A stretch of 64,000 bases of DNA from Cellvibrio sp. UBA7671 (lineage in GTDB: Bacteria > Pseudomonadota > Gammaproteobacteria > Pseudomonadales > Cellvibrionaceae). Under the pieces are notes generated by a model. It ran no database searches. It was given only the letters and a program-made list of their open reading frames with translations, and had not been told where the DNA came from. Below, in pieces: positions 1 through 9,238 of the stretch. The DNA lies in assembly GCA_002483145.1 (NCBI GenBank), contig DLHJ01000019.1:248001-312000 (forward strand), in the 5' to 3' direction. The position numbers and the translations under genes were made by a program. Positions within the stretch are counted from its first letter, which is position 1; each line of letters starts with the position of its first letter.

Positions 1-1147
1 CCGGCGCTTCATGTTCGCGCGCGGTACCCTCGTAGGGGCTGGGTTGATAGCGCCATATTTGCCCCAAGCCTTTGTTGCCGCCCGTGGTGGCAGTAAAAAA
101 TAATTCTCGCGTCTGTGGCTGCGTGTTGTCGCGCAGGGCAAAGGCGAGGCCTTCGCAGCGGGCAAAAATAGCGGCGCCCTTTGCTTGGCCACGTGCAGCT
201 AAATCAGCCTCTGGGGCGATGACATTATCCAGGTCTATCCAGTCGCACAGGAATTCTTGTTGCATGACAACATTGCGTGCGTGGGAATCTTTTTCATCAT
301 CGCGCCAGTTGCGGGTATTGGCAGAGTGCCAATCGCGGATCACCAGCGCCTGCAGTTTGCCACCTTTGTGCAATTCGCCCGGGGTAGCAGGGATAAATCG
401 ATAAAAGAGCGCGTCCTTGGCATCTTCCGTTTGGTACACAATGCCGGTGGTGATATCGACTGCGCAGGCTTCATGGGCGAAACGCCCCATCGCAGTCAAG
501 GGGACTGCCGCGACTAATTCAGTCGCACTGGCGGGAACCTCAAACACAAATCCGTGATCTTTGCCAAAACCCTGTTTAGTGCCATAAGTAGTCTCTTCGC
601 AGGTGAGCCACGACCCCCAGGGTGTTGCTCCGCCTGAGCAATTGCGCGATGTACCGGCGAGGCTCAAATGGCTGCGCTCGATTTTGCCGGAGCTGTGGTT
701 GTACAAGAGCGTGGTGGTGCCGCCATTAGCCGGTAAGCCGTTGCGATAAAAATCAAAGGCTTTATGGCCCACGCTGTTTCTCGCCCGTTTCTTATCGCCA
801 CTGAAAGCATCCACATCACCCCAGGAGGAGCTCAATTCATGGTTGCGCACCAAGACGGTCTGTGTGGGATTCATTGCAACGGGGAAGGCCGCCATACCAT
901 CGGGAGCGCCGGGCATGATCAATCCATCGCTCATGGGGTCGCCAGTGCGCGCGATGATTTGGTAGTGGAAACCGGCAGGCAAATCGATTATCTGGTGCGG
1001 GTCTTTAATGAGCGGACCATATTTATCAATGCCGTATTTGGGGTCGCGCGCATAGGCTTCAGCCCGGGCGGGCAAATGGCGAAAGGCGGCCAGGGCGATT
1101 GCAGCGGCACCTGCATTGTGTAAAAAATGACGGCGGGAGAGACTCAT
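1..1147 (-). CDS. PhoX/DUF839-family secreted phosphatase-like protein (3' end outside window)
   Basis: This minus-strand gene opens at an ATG (1147) and stays open to the window edge, giving 382 residues without a stop; the C-terminus is missing. The N-terminus SLSRRHFLHNAGAAA is a twin-arginine (Tat) signal, so the protein is probably exported folded. Further in are stretches typical of the PhoX/DUF839 beta-propeller family: NHELSSSWGD, NCSGGATPWGSWLTCEET, GRFAHEACAVD, a YQTEDAKDALFYRFIP strand pair, and RCEGLAF. Characterised PhoX enzymes are Ca/Fe-dependent alkaline phosphatases; many DUF839 paralogues are untested, so phosphatase activity is inferred. It reads away from the plus-strand VOC gene, with a shared upstream region of about 170-180 bp. 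I found no Pho box. Confidence 0.85.
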   Translation of the reverse strand, partial: MSLSRRHFLHNAGAAAIALAAFRHLPARAEAYARDPKYGIDKYGPLIKDPHQIIDLPAGFHYQIIARTGDPMSDGLIMPGAPDGMAAFPVAMNPTQTVLVRNHELSSSWGDVDAFSGDKKRARNSVGHKAFDFYRNGLPANGGTTTLLYNHSSGKIERSHLSLAGTSRNCSGGATPWGSWLTCEETTYGTKQGFGKDHGFVFEVPASATELVAAVPLTAMGRFAHEACAVDITTGIVYQTEDAKDALFYRFIPATPGELHKGGKLQALVIRDWHSANTRNWRDDEKDSHARNVVMQQEFLCDWIDLDNVIAPEADLAARGQAKGAAIFARCEGLAFALRDNTQPQTRELFFTATTGGNKGLGQIWRYQPSPYEGTAREHEAP

Positions 1148-1331
1148 AATATATCCGTGAGTGTTTTTTTATTCAGATAAGATACAGCCAAATGACGGCA
1201 GCATAACGACTGGCTGGTTTACAAAGGTAAAAGCCGTCGTCTTTTGTAAAGTGAAGGTTATACTAAAATGCGCCCATTGCGAGTATCAGGCGATGAGTAG
1301 TGAGTGTTAAGAAATGAAGAATGCGTTATCC

Positions 1332-1721
1332 ATGTTGCAGGCAGTTCATCACCTAGCCTTGATCTGTTCGGATTATGAAAAATCCAAACATTTCTATGTC
1401 ACTATTTTAGGTCTGCAGGTTATTGCCGAGCATTATCGTGCGGCACGATCCTCGTGGAAGTTGGATTTGGCATTACCGGATGGCACCCAGCTGGAATTGT
1501 TTTCATTCCCCAATCCGCCCGCGCGCCCGTCGCAACCCGAAGCATGCGGTTTGCGCCACCTGGCATTTGTGGTGCGCGATCTTGACCGGACTGTTGCTTG
1601 GCTGGAATCCAATAATATTTCGGTAGAGCCTATTCGCATCGATGAATACACCTTAAAACGTTTTACGTTTTTTCAAGATCCCGATGGTTTGCCGTTGGAA
1701 TTGTATGAGTTGCCGGAATAA
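1332..1721 (+). CDS. yaeR: YaeR-like VOC (glyoxalase/bleomycin resistance superfamily) protein
   Basis: A single-domain vicinal-oxygen-chelate protein of about 129 residues. The core follows the E. coli YaeR (GloA2) pattern closely: VHHLALICSDYEKSKHFY near the N-terminus, then RSSWKLDLALPDG, ELFSFPNPPARPSQPEACG and LRHLAFVVRD, ending FFQDPDGLPLELYE. VOC proteins bind a metal through His/Glu ligands on paired beta-alpha-beta-beta-beta modules; the first-strand His and the final Glu are present. The substrate of YaeR-type proteins is not established. I prefer the ATG at 1332, which gives the family's usual length; an in-frame ATG at 1314 would add six residues. A TATACT at about 1260 could be a -10 element. 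Confidence 0.85.
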   Translation: MLQAVHHLALICSDYEKSKHFYVTILGLQVIAEHYRAARSSWKLDLALPDGTQLELFSFPNPPARPSQPEACGLRHLAFVVRDLDRTVAWLESNNISVEPIRIDEYTLKRFTFFQDPDGLPLELYELPE

Positions 1722-1773
1722 CGTTTTTTGTCCAACAATGTTGTCCAACGACCTATTTACATGAGATAAGACT

Positions 1774-2706
1774 GTGTTGAAAAAATGGTTGCTCGGTAGT
1801 TTATTGTTGCTCAGTGGGCTGATTAGTACTGGCATGGCTCACGCGCGCGAATTGGTCATTGCGTTTGACCATACCTTGCAAGCATCCACTTCATTGGATG
1901 CAATGGCGCGCTCGCAAATGTTGGTGCGCAATCTGGCCACGGCGGGTGTTCCACAAGCGATGTTTTTAATTAAAACCAAAGGTGCTGATCAAAAAGACAA
2001 AGCGCGTTTGGCGCTGTATAGCGATAAAGGGCATTTGCTGGTGAATGCCGGCCATGGTCATAGCCTGGTGACCAAGAGTGATCTCTATGTGTATGAAATT
2101 GGCATTATGAAAGCCAATCGCATATTGCAGGCTTATAGCGGCTATAAAAAACATGTGCACTTTTCTTATCTGCATGAATTTGGCGACGCCAACATCCAGC
2201 GTGAACTTGCGGATTTTTTGCAAGAGCGCGGCTATCGCCCTGCATTTACCGGTGTGAATGCCATGCGCGGTGTGGATCAATATCTGGATCAGTTGTACCA
2301 GAAAAAAATCCGCAGCAATCGCGCAGTGAATATGGCATCGCTGGAGGGAGCCTATATTGATCTGATCACGCAGTCGCTCGTGCAAGAGGACGCCAAAGCA
2401 TTTAATGTATTGGGTTATTCTCCGCGGCAAGTGCTGGTGCTGCAGGAAAATGATTTGGCGGCGTATTTTATCGTTGCGTTGGCTGATCGTTTAGTCGCCC
2501 AGGGCTGGACTATTATCGCGGCCGAGCGCGCGATGAACGATCCTATCGCTAATCCTATTGCGGCAAATCGCTGGGGCGCAAATGGCTATTTGAATTCCAT
2601 AACCCGCTTGCCTGATGAGCGCGTGGCTTATGCGCGCGTACTCGGTGAGCGTAAAACTGCAGTGGATAATTTTTTGCAAAATCGGATCCCGGGTTTTATT
2701 GAATAA
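1774..2706 (+). CDS. Secreted polysaccharide-deacetylase-like protein with altered metal site
   Basis: A 310-residue protein with a Sec signal peptide (MLKKWLLGSLLLLSGLISTGMAHA). The mature part resembles a NodB/polysaccharide deacetylase barrel: VIAFDHT where the family has a TFDDG-type strand, then a predicted helix, NAGHGHSLVT in place of the H(S/T)xxH motif, and a long C-terminal region with YIDLITQSL and VLVLQENDLAAYFIVALADRL. The canonical Asp-Asp pair and the spaced His pair are not intact, so catalysis by the usual mechanism is doubtful. The start is GTG, 3 bp after GAGATAAG; the next codon, TTG, is an alternative. It lies 64 bp before the next secreted protein and may be cotranscribed with it. 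The family call is tentative. Confidence 0.6.
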   Translation: MLKKWLLGSLLLLSGLISTGMAHARELVIAFDHTLQASTSLDAMARSQMLVRNLATAGVPQAMFLIKTKGADQKDKARLALYSDKGHLLVNAGHGHSLVTKSDLYVYEIGIMKANRILQAYSGYKKHVHFSYLHEFGDANIQRELADFLQERGYRPAFTGVNAMRGVDQYLDQLYQKKIRSNRAVNMASLEGAYIDLITQSLVQEDAKAFNVLGYSPRQVLVLQENDLAAYFIVALADRLVAQGWTIIAAERAMNDPIANPIAANRWGANGYLNSITRLPDERVAYARVLGERKTAVDNFLQNRIPGFIE

Positions 2707-2770
2707 CATCCAGCGTTCATTGCTGTTTTATCGGTTACCTATGTATTTTTTTAAGGATTGCGAGACCACC

Positions 2771-4288
2771 ATGTTAAAAACAATCGCGAGTGTTTTGGTT
2801 TTATCCACCGCCAGCCTGATGGCATCGCTGGCGTTTGCCCAGCAGAAATCGGTTATTTTCAAAAACGGTTTTGAAAGCGATTCCGACCATAAAAAATGGG
2901 CGCTAATATACGGTGCAAAATTTACCGGTGAGCAGGCGCGTACGGGCACTGGCGCACTGCAAATAGAGCAGGGCGAGGCATCAGTGCGTTCGCGGGTGAA
3001 TTTAAGTGAGCAGGGTACGCTGGAGTTTTGGATCAAAACTTCATCGCCCGCTACCCAATACAAAATCAATGTGCTGGTAGCTGCCAACCAAAATGTAGAC
3101 AGTGGTTGGGTGCAGGTTGGTCAAATTTTGGGTAATAACGATTCGGCGGAATACCATGCAAAGCGTATTTCTATTGACGACCCTGGCAAAAAATACTTGC
3201 GTCTGGATTTTGAAATTACCAATGGCCAGGTATGGATTGATGACCTGAGCGTAGAAAAAATTCTGCTGGATACGGCGCTGCAAAAAAATCAGGAAAAAGT
3301 GATTGCAGAAGTGCTGGGCAAATTACGCGATGACAAAAATTATCAGGTGCAGGCGGACGCGCTGCGTACGCTGGGTAAAAATTACGCTGCACAGATCGAT
3401 GTGCAGCGCCAATATCTGGAATACGCCAATGGTATTTATTCCAGTGTGACACTGGTACTCGCCACCTCAGAGCGGGGCAAGATGGCTAACCCGCTTGGTT
3501 ACCAAACCTTTAAAGGCATAGTGAGCGATGTGAAGATGGTGGCATCACCCATACAAAAGGCGCGTATGGATTCGCTGTTAAAACCCCTGGGTGATATAGC
3601 AACCGCTACCCTGAATGTAATGACCCAGGGAGCCTATGCAGCGTTCGCAGAACCCTTTAAAACCATAGTGGCAACTACCTTCGATAAAGTGGCCTATGAA
3701 AATGCCGGTGTGGATCGCAAAACACGTAAGTTTGCTGAAGAAAACGGTTTAAAAACCTTTTCCAAAGCCGAAGGTTTTCTGGGAGAAGTGGAAAAAGAAT
3801 TAAACACGGTGGTTGCTCTGGACAAAGATTTAATGGATATCCAGCGTGAGGTTGATAAATTTCGCAAAGATTTGGACAAGCATTTAAAGGAATCACTGAT
3901 TGCCGGTGGTATGGGACGTGGTCAGGAAAATTACAACCGTGTCATGAGTAAAGACGAAGCTATTCGCAGTGCGGCGCTGGAGGAAATCAACAGCTACTTT
4001 ACGTTGCAAGCAGAGAGCTATCAAAATCATTCCAGCTCCAATACCGAGTTCGTGCAATTCATGATGAAAGCCACTGGTACTATGGAGGAAACCCAAGTGT
4101 TTAAAGAGCGCTTCAATCAAATCGCTTCGTCGGTCATTACATTTTATGACAAGTTTGATCGCTCGGTCGCGAAAGACCAAAACCCCTTCTCTGACGAAAA
4201 AGACCGCGGGCTCTGGGAATCCCACGCGGTAAAAGTCCGCACTTATATCCAGGAGTCCAAGGCCGCATTTGCTAAAGCCTATATGTAG
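2771..4288 (+). CDS. Secreted protein, N-terminal jelly-roll-like domain and helical C-terminus, function unknown
   Basis: A 505-residue protein with a clear signal peptide (MLKTIASVLVLSTASLMASLAFAQ). I start it at the ATG 2771 that opens this peptide, preceded by TAAGGATTGCGAG; the open frame extends further upstream only through the previous gene. Residues of about 25-155 look like a carbohydrate-binding or laminin-G-like beta sandwich: FKNGFESDSDHKKWALIYGA, GTGALQIEQGEA, TLEFWIKTSS, YLRLDFEITNGQVWIDDLSV. The remaining 350 residues are mostly charged helix with coiled-coil character (KVIAEVLGKLRDDKNYQ, MDIQREVDKFRKDLDKHLKE). I recognise no catalytic motif. A strong terminator follows. Confidence 0.7.
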   Translation: MLKTIASVLVLSTASLMASLAFAQQKSVIFKNGFESDSDHKKWALIYGAKFTGEQARTGTGALQIEQGEASVRSRVNLSEQGTLEFWIKTSSPATQYKINVLVAANQNVDSGWVQVGQILGNNDSAEYHAKRISIDDPGKKYLRLDFEITNGQVWIDDLSVEKILLDTALQKNQEKVIAEVLGKLRDDKNYQVQADALRTLGKNYAAQIDVQRQYLEYANGIYSSVTLVLATSERGKMANPLGYQTFKGIVSDVKMVASPIQKARMDSLLKPLGDIATATLNVMTQGAYAAFAEPFKTIVATTFDKVAYENAGVDRKTRKFAEENGLKTFSKAEGFLGEVEKELNTVVALDKDLMDIQREVDKFRKDLDKHLKESLIAGGMGRGQENYNRVMSKDEAIRSAALEEINSYFTLQAESYQNHSSSNTEFVQFMMKATGTMEETQVFKERFNQIASSVITFYDKFDRSVAKDQNPFSDEKDRGLWESHAVKVRTYIQESKAAFAKAYM

Positions 4289-4325
4289 CTTATGTCCGGC
4301 ACTTTTGATTAGCGTTCAGTTATTA

Positions 4326-4355
4326 AAAGAGGCACCTACGGGTGCCTCTTTGTAT
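4326..4355 (+). terminator. Rho-independent terminator
   Basis: A perfect 11-bp stem (4326-4336 with 4341-4351) closed by a TACG loop. Its right arm ends in TTT and is followed by GTATT. It sits 37 bp after the preceding stop codon and closes the secreted-protein pair. Confidence 0.85.
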
Positions 4356-4461
4356 TCTGTGCAAGAGTAATTTTACTCCCGTGCTGCAACCTGCAAGACC
4401 TATCAATAGCGGAATGAACAAGCTATGCTTCAGTGATTAAAAATAGATAAGACCAACGACA

Positions 4462-6825
4462 ATGTTAACAACCCCCTTCCTGTCAGTAGCCATCGCTACA
4501 CTCGGCCCTCGGCTGCCACAGCAAGCAAGGCAGCAGGTTTTTTCGTTGCTGTTTATCCCTCTGATCCTGATAGTGTTTATCTGCTGCACCACACCTGCGT
4601 GGGCGCAGGGACTCAATAAGGAAAAAATTACCGCCTCTTATTTGTACAACTTTGCCAAAAACATTGAGTGGCCCAATCAGGCGACCATGACCTCTTTTGA
4701 TATCGCCGTCTATGGAGCAAGCTCCCCGGCATTAATGAATGAGTTGGCGGTTTTACGCGACAGGGTAAAGCTGCGCGATCTGCCGATTACCGTTAACCAG
4801 GTGAATCGAGTGGACTCACTGGCGAATTACCATCTGGTGTATGTTGAGCAGGTGAATGCGAAAATAATCGCGGATATTTACGACGAGCTTGAAGGCAAGC
4901 CGGTCTTGCTGGTTACTGATTCCTATAACAACAAGCAGCTGGTGATGATAAACCTGATCACTACAGAAAATGATCGCCTTAAGTTTGAAGTCAATAAATC
5001 CAACATCATCAACCATGGCTTAACCCCGCTGCCGGAGTTAATTTTAAACGGCGGGACTGAAATTGATGTTGCCAAACTTTACCGCGAGGGACAGGCCTCA
5101 CTGGTTGCGCTGCAAAAACAATTGCGTGGCCGGGAAAAAATACTCAGTGAATTAACGGAAGCGATTAAAACGCAAGAGGAGATGACGGCGCGCCTGCAGG
5201 GACAAATGGCTGAGTTAAACCAAAATATCCACAAAAGCGATGCGTTAATTGCCGAGCAAAAAATACTCCTGCAAAACCAACAGGCACAAATCGAAACCAG
5301 TAAGCAAGAACGTGAAGCACTATTGCGAGAAGTAGAGCTGCGCACCAAAGAGTTGGACGAGCAACAGACTCATCTGCGCACTATTTTGCAGGAGATTGAT
5401 ACGCGCGAAAAACGTCTGACCTATTTGAATACGACGATTAAATCGCAAGAAAATACCATCCTTAAACAAAAAAATGCCATTGTCGATCTTGATGAATTAG
5501 TTGACTCACAACAAGTGGCATTGCGTTATTTGTGGGGCTCAGTGATTTTGGGAGCCTTATTAATTATCACCGTATTGTTTGCCTACACGATCAAACGCCG
5601 CGATAACCAACGTTTGGCTGCGCATAGCCAGGACTTGCAAATTGCGCGCGACCGGCTCGCGATTGCCAAGCGCAAAGCGGAAGATGCAAGCAAGGCAAAA
5701 AGTGAATTCCTGTCACTTATGAGCCACGAATTACGCACGCCGCTGCAGGCAATTATTGGTTATACCGAAGTGGTGATTGAAGAACTTAAACTGGCGGATG
5801 ACGAGCATCACCTGAAAGATTTAAACCGGGTGATACTCAATAGTGAACGTTTGTTAAAACTGATCAATGGTGTGCTGGATCTGGCCAAAATTGAATCAGG
5901 CCGCATGGATCTTGATTTAACCGAAGTGAAATTGTCGAGTTTGGTCGAGGAGGCCTTGGGTACCGTTGCGCCGCTGATGGAAAAAAATGCCATACAGTTG
6001 CAGGTTGATGTTGATGATGGTGAGTCCCTGCCGGTTGCCGATCCGGAAAAATTGCTGCACATCTTGATTAACCTGTTGGGCAATGCGATTAAATTTGCTC
6101 CCAACGGCCAAGTGCGGATCAAGGCTTACCATCAACCGCAACAAATTTATATCAGTGTTGCCGACACGGGAATCGGCATTTCGAAAGAGCAGCAAGCCAC
6201 CATTTTTGATCCCTTCAAACAGGCTGATTCTGGCACAACACGCAAATTCCAGGGCAGCGGTCTGGGGTTATCCATCACTCGCCAGTTGTGCGAGCTAATG
6301 GGGGGCGGAATTCGTGTTGAAAGTGACTTGGGAGCGGGCTCCAAGTTTATTGTTGAGCTGCCACTGCCGATCACTCCTACAGCGGTGCAGGCACCCAAGT
6401 CCGATGATGAGCCGCAAATATCGGTACCGGCAGCGTTGACGCCCGCTGGCGAGCAGGTGGTGATGATCGACGATGATCCGGCATTTCTGGACATCATGGC
6501 GCGCACTATTCGCGCGGAAGGCTACAACGTGCACACCGCCAGTGATGCGGAAAGTGGTTGGCGCTTAATTCAGGCGATTAAACCCGACGTGATTACGCTG
6601 GATTTATTTTTGCCTGACCAGCACGGTTGGATTTTGTTTGAGCGAATCAAAGCCGATCCCGATGTGTGCGACATTCCTGTAATTGTGATTTCCATGATTG
6701 AAGAGCGTAAGCGTTTCAATCGCCAACCGGCGGAAGAATATTTAACCAAACCGGTGAGACGCGAAACCCTTAAACACGCCATCCAGCGCCTCGCACCGCA
6801 TAAAAATACTGAACCTCTATTCTAA
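4462..6825 (+). CDS. Hybrid histidine kinase with N-terminal YfiR (DUF4154) sensor domain
   Basis: 787 residues. The signal/anchor spans about 27-48 and is followed by a YfiR-type periplasmic domain (about 52-205: KITASYLYNFAKNIEWP, VYGAS, VYVEQ, PVLLVTDS, GLTPLPELILN). A long coiled coil follows (about 208-350), then a membrane helix (357-377) and the kinase. The HisKA H-box is SHELRTP with phospho-acceptor His422. The HATPase has NLLGNAIKFAPNG, DTGIGI and GSGLGLSI. A C-terminal receiver has the acidic patch DDDPAF, acceptor Asp714 and Lys763. In Pseudomonas, YfiR is a separate periplasmic inhibitor of a diguanylate cyclase; here the same fold is fused to a kinase, so it probably senses a periplasmic or envelope cue. 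The downstream TonB receptor is a likely functional partner. No output regulator is adjacent. Confidence 0.92.
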   Translation: MLTTPFLSVAIATLGPRLPQQARQQVFSLLFIPLILIVFICCTTPAWAQGLNKEKITASYLYNFAKNIEWPNQATMTSFDIAVYGASSPALMNELAVLRDRVKLRDLPITVNQVNRVDSLANYHLVYVEQVNAKIIADIYDELEGKPVLLVTDSYNNKQLVMINLITTENDRLKFEVNKSNIINHGLTPLPELILNGGTEIDVAKLYREGQASLVALQKQLRGREKILSELTEAIKTQEEMTARLQGQMAELNQNIHKSDALIAEQKILLQNQQAQIETSKQEREALLREVELRTKELDEQQTHLRTILQEIDTREKRLTYLNTTIKSQENTILKQKNAIVDLDELVDSQQVALRYLWGSVILGALLIITVLFAYTIKRRDNQRLAAHSQDLQIARDRLAIAKRKAEDASKAKSEFLSLMSHELRTPLQAIIGYTEVVIEELKLADDEHHLKDLNRVILNSERLLKLINGVLDLAKIESGRMDLDLTEVKLSSLVEEALGTVAPLMEKNAIQLQVDVDDGESLPVADPEKLLHILINLLGNAIKFAPNGQVRIKAYHQPQQIYISVADTGIGISKEQQATIFDPFKQADSGTTRKFQGSGLGLSITRQLCELMGGGIRVESDLGAGSKFIVELPLPITPTAVQAPKSDDEPQISVPAALTPAGEQVVMIDDDPAFLDIMARTIRAEGYNVHTASDAESGWRLIQAIKPDVITLDLFLPDQHGWILFERIKADPDVCDIPVIVISMIEERKRFNRQPAEEYLTKPVRRETLKHAIQRLAPHKNTEPLF

Positions 6826-6870
6826 AGTTGCATCAATCTGCTTTGCTTTCATGCAAAGGTAAACTATCTT

Positions 6871-6898
6871 TAAGCACTCTTAGTGCAAAAAGTGCTTA
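6871..6898 (+). terminator. Possible hairpin terminator or attenuator with two alternative folds
   Basis: TAAGCACT (6871-6878) can pair with AGTGCTTA (6891-6898). Its inner GCACT can instead pair with AGTGC at 6882-6886. Only a short A/T context follows and there is no clean U-tract, so termination is uncertain. It lies between the kinase and the TonB receptor genes. Confidence 0.35.
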
Positions 6899-6998
6899 GA
6901 CCCAGTTTCTTAGATGATCAGCTATCTGTCAGGTTTAATGGTTTATCGAGTGATTTTGTCAGCGGAATGACGTAGGCCCTTTTGAATAGGTTGTCATT

Positions 6999-9191
6999 AT
7001 GCGCGTGATAAGAACACCAACGACTCCGCTTGCATTGGCTTTAGCCCTTTGGGCTGGCAGCGCTAACGCAGAAACGGGCGCACAATCCTCCTCCAGTGAC
7101 TTTTACAACCTATCGCTGGCCGAACTGGGTCAGGTCGAAATTTCTATCGCTACGGGCAATAGCACACCGCTTGATCGCGCTCCAGCGACGGCAACGGTTA
7201 TCTCCGCCAGTGAAATCCAAGCCATGGGTGCCCGCAATCTGAATGAAGTACTGGAAACCGTTCCGGGCTTACATGTGTCTCTCTCATCCTTAAGCCGATT
7301 GGATTCGGTGTATTCCATTCGCGGTATTCACACTGGCTTGAACCCACATGTATTGTTAATGCTGAATGGAATACCCGTCCAGTACAACGCTCAGGGTGGC
7401 CGCCCAACCTTATTTCGCTTACCTTCGGCCAGCATTGAACGAGTGGAGGTCATCCGTGGGCCAGGCTCAGCAATTTATGGTGCGGATGCGTTTTCGGGGG
7501 TGATCAATGTTATTACTAAAGATGCATCGGCAATAGATTCAACACGAGTGGGTGCAACATCCGGATCTTTTGGCACGCGCGAATTGTGGTTGGAGACGGC
7601 CGCCGATTGGCAAGCCGTGGATATTGCCTTCACTATGGCCTACCAAAAATCGGACGGTGATAGCGAGCGGAGGGTAAGTACCGATTTGCAATCCACACTC
7701 GATTCACTCTTGGGCACCAAAGCATCGCTGGCTCCCGGCAGTTTATCTACCCGTTATGAGGTACTTGACTCGCATCTGGCGTTGAGCGGCAAACAATGGC
7801 AATTTAATTTTTGGAACTGGTTATCGCGCGATGCTGGCGTCGGTGCGGGGGCTGCTCAGGTGCTTGATGCCTCAGGAAGTGACGATAGCGACTTATGGAT
7901 GGCCGACTTCACTTACCGTTTTGATAACGACGATAGCGAATGGGATAAGAGCGTACGACTCAGCTATTTTCGCTATGATCAGGAATCCACATTTACGCTC
8001 TTTCCCAGCGGTGCAGTATTGCCAATTAGCAAGCAGGAGGGCAATCAGGGCAACATTGACTTTGCCCAACCTAATGCCAACTGGACGTTATTTTCTGAGG
8101 GGTTAATTGGTAAACCAGGAGGAGCAACGGAAGATGCGCAATTGGATTACGTTGCGATCTTTAAGGGCCTGGATTCTCATCAAGTGCGCGCCGCAGTGGG
8201 CGCTCGCGACCAGTCTGCAGAACCGCGCGAGCACAAAAATTTTGGTCCTGGTGTACTTACTGGATCGGAAATGATAGTCGATGGAACCTTAAAGGATGTA
8301 AGCGGCACTGAGTATGCTTTTTTGTCCAATTATTCGCGCACTATCGGTTACGTATCCCTGCAAGATGAGTGGCAGATGACAGGCAATTTGCAATTGACCA
8401 GCGGAGTGCGTTACGACCATTACTCGGATTTTGGTTCAACGACCAATCCGCGTGTCGCACTGGTGTGGGCAACTAACGAGCGCTTGACAACCAAACTTAT
8501 GCATGGTCGCGCATTTCGTGCGCCTTCATTTACTGAAAAAGCCAGCAAAAATAATCCTGTGTCATTGGGGAATCCGGCTGTTGGGGCGGAGCGCATAGCA
8601 ACCACAGAATTGTCATTGAATTTTTATGTATCTGAAAACGTGGGAACTAACCTGACATTATTTGATTATCGCGCGACCGATCTGATTGAGTTTGTTCCTT
8701 CCGACCTTACCAACAAAATTGCCAAAAATACGGGCGATCAAGAAGGTGATGGTTACGAGGCAGAGTTGAATTGGCGACCACTGAATAACTTTTCGTTAGC
8801 ATCCAGTTACTCTTATCAAAATGCGCGTGATCAAAGCACCGGTGCCGCTGTTCAGGATGCGCCAGCAAAACAATTCAAGTTAATGTTGGACTGGGAGTTT
8901 TTACCTGATTGGCATTGGCATAACCAATATATCTGGGTGGGTGACCGCAGTCGTCGTCTGGCAGATCCAATTCTTAAAACCCCGGGTGATAACCGCGCTC
9001 CAATCGCCAATTACAGTTTGTGGGATATGAATCTGCGCAGAGCCAATGTGCTGCAAAATCTGGATTTGATGATTGCCGTGCGCAACGTTGCGGATAGAGA
9101 CGCGCGTGAGCCAAGCAGTGGTGAAATTCCGGAAGATTATTTGTTGGAATCGCGCAGTGTTTTGCTGGAGCTAAGTTATAGATTCCATTGA
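6999..9191 (+). CDS. TonB-dependent outer-membrane receptor
   Basis: 730 residues with a signal peptide (about 1-24, ending SANA). The plug starts at DRAPATATVISASEI and includes NEVLETVPGLHV, YSIRGI, VLLMLNGIPV, IERVEVIRGPGSAIYGADAF and SGVINVITKD. The C-terminal barrel ends with the outer-membrane signature LELSYRFH (terminal aromatic on an alternating strand). The lead-in LSLAELGQVEISIATG is typical of receptors with short N-termini; I see no secretin/STN or carboxypeptidase-like extension. The substrate cannot be read from sequence. It is preceded by the YfiR-domain kinase and followed 47 bp later by two citrate-synthase-fold genes on the same strand, which suggests a sensing/uptake/metabolism locus. 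Confidence 0.93.
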   Translation: MRVIRTPTTPLALALALWAGSANAETGAQSSSSDFYNLSLAELGQVEISIATGNSTPLDRAPATATVISASEIQAMGARNLNEVLETVPGLHVSLSSLSRLDSVYSIRGIHTGLNPHVLLMLNGIPVQYNAQGGRPTLFRLPSASIERVEVIRGPGSAIYGADAFSGVINVITKDASAIDSTRVGATSGSFGTRELWLETAADWQAVDIAFTMAYQKSDGDSERRVSTDLQSTLDSLLGTKASLAPGSLSTRYEVLDSHLALSGKQWQFNFWNWLSRDAGVGAGAAQVLDASGSDDSDLWMADFTYRFDNDDSEWDKSVRLSYFRYDQESTFTLFPSGAVLPISKQEGNQGNIDFAQPNANWTLFSEGLIGKPGGATEDAQLDYVAIFKGLDSHQVRAAVGARDQSAEPREHKNFGPGVLTGSEMIVDGTLKDVSGTEYAFLSNYSRTIGYVSLQDEWQMTGNLQLTSGVRYDHYSDFGSTTNPRVALVWATNERLTTKLMHGRAFRAPSFTEKASKNNPVSLGNPAVGAERIATTELSLNFYVSENVGTNLTLFDYRATDLIEFVPSDLTNKIAKNTGDQEGDGYEAELNWRPLNNFSLASSYSYQNARDQSTGAAVQDAPAKQFKLMLDWEFLPDWHWHNQYIWVGDRSRRLADPILKTPGDNRAPIANYSLWDMNLRRANVLQNLDLMIAVRNVADRDAREPSSGEIPEDYLLESRSVLLELSYRFH

Positions 9192-9238
9192 GTGCCACCT
9201 AATTATCACTCATCTCTAATCATTGCCGGACTTTACTG

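Noticed and set aside
72-1123. Three plus-strand frames in the first 1.1 kb
   Set aside because: They lie opposite a continuous PhoX/DUF839 frame with a Tat signal.
2615-2770. Upstream extension of the 505-residue secreted protein
   Set aside because: It overlaps the previous gene and lies before a standard signal peptide with its own ribosome binding site.
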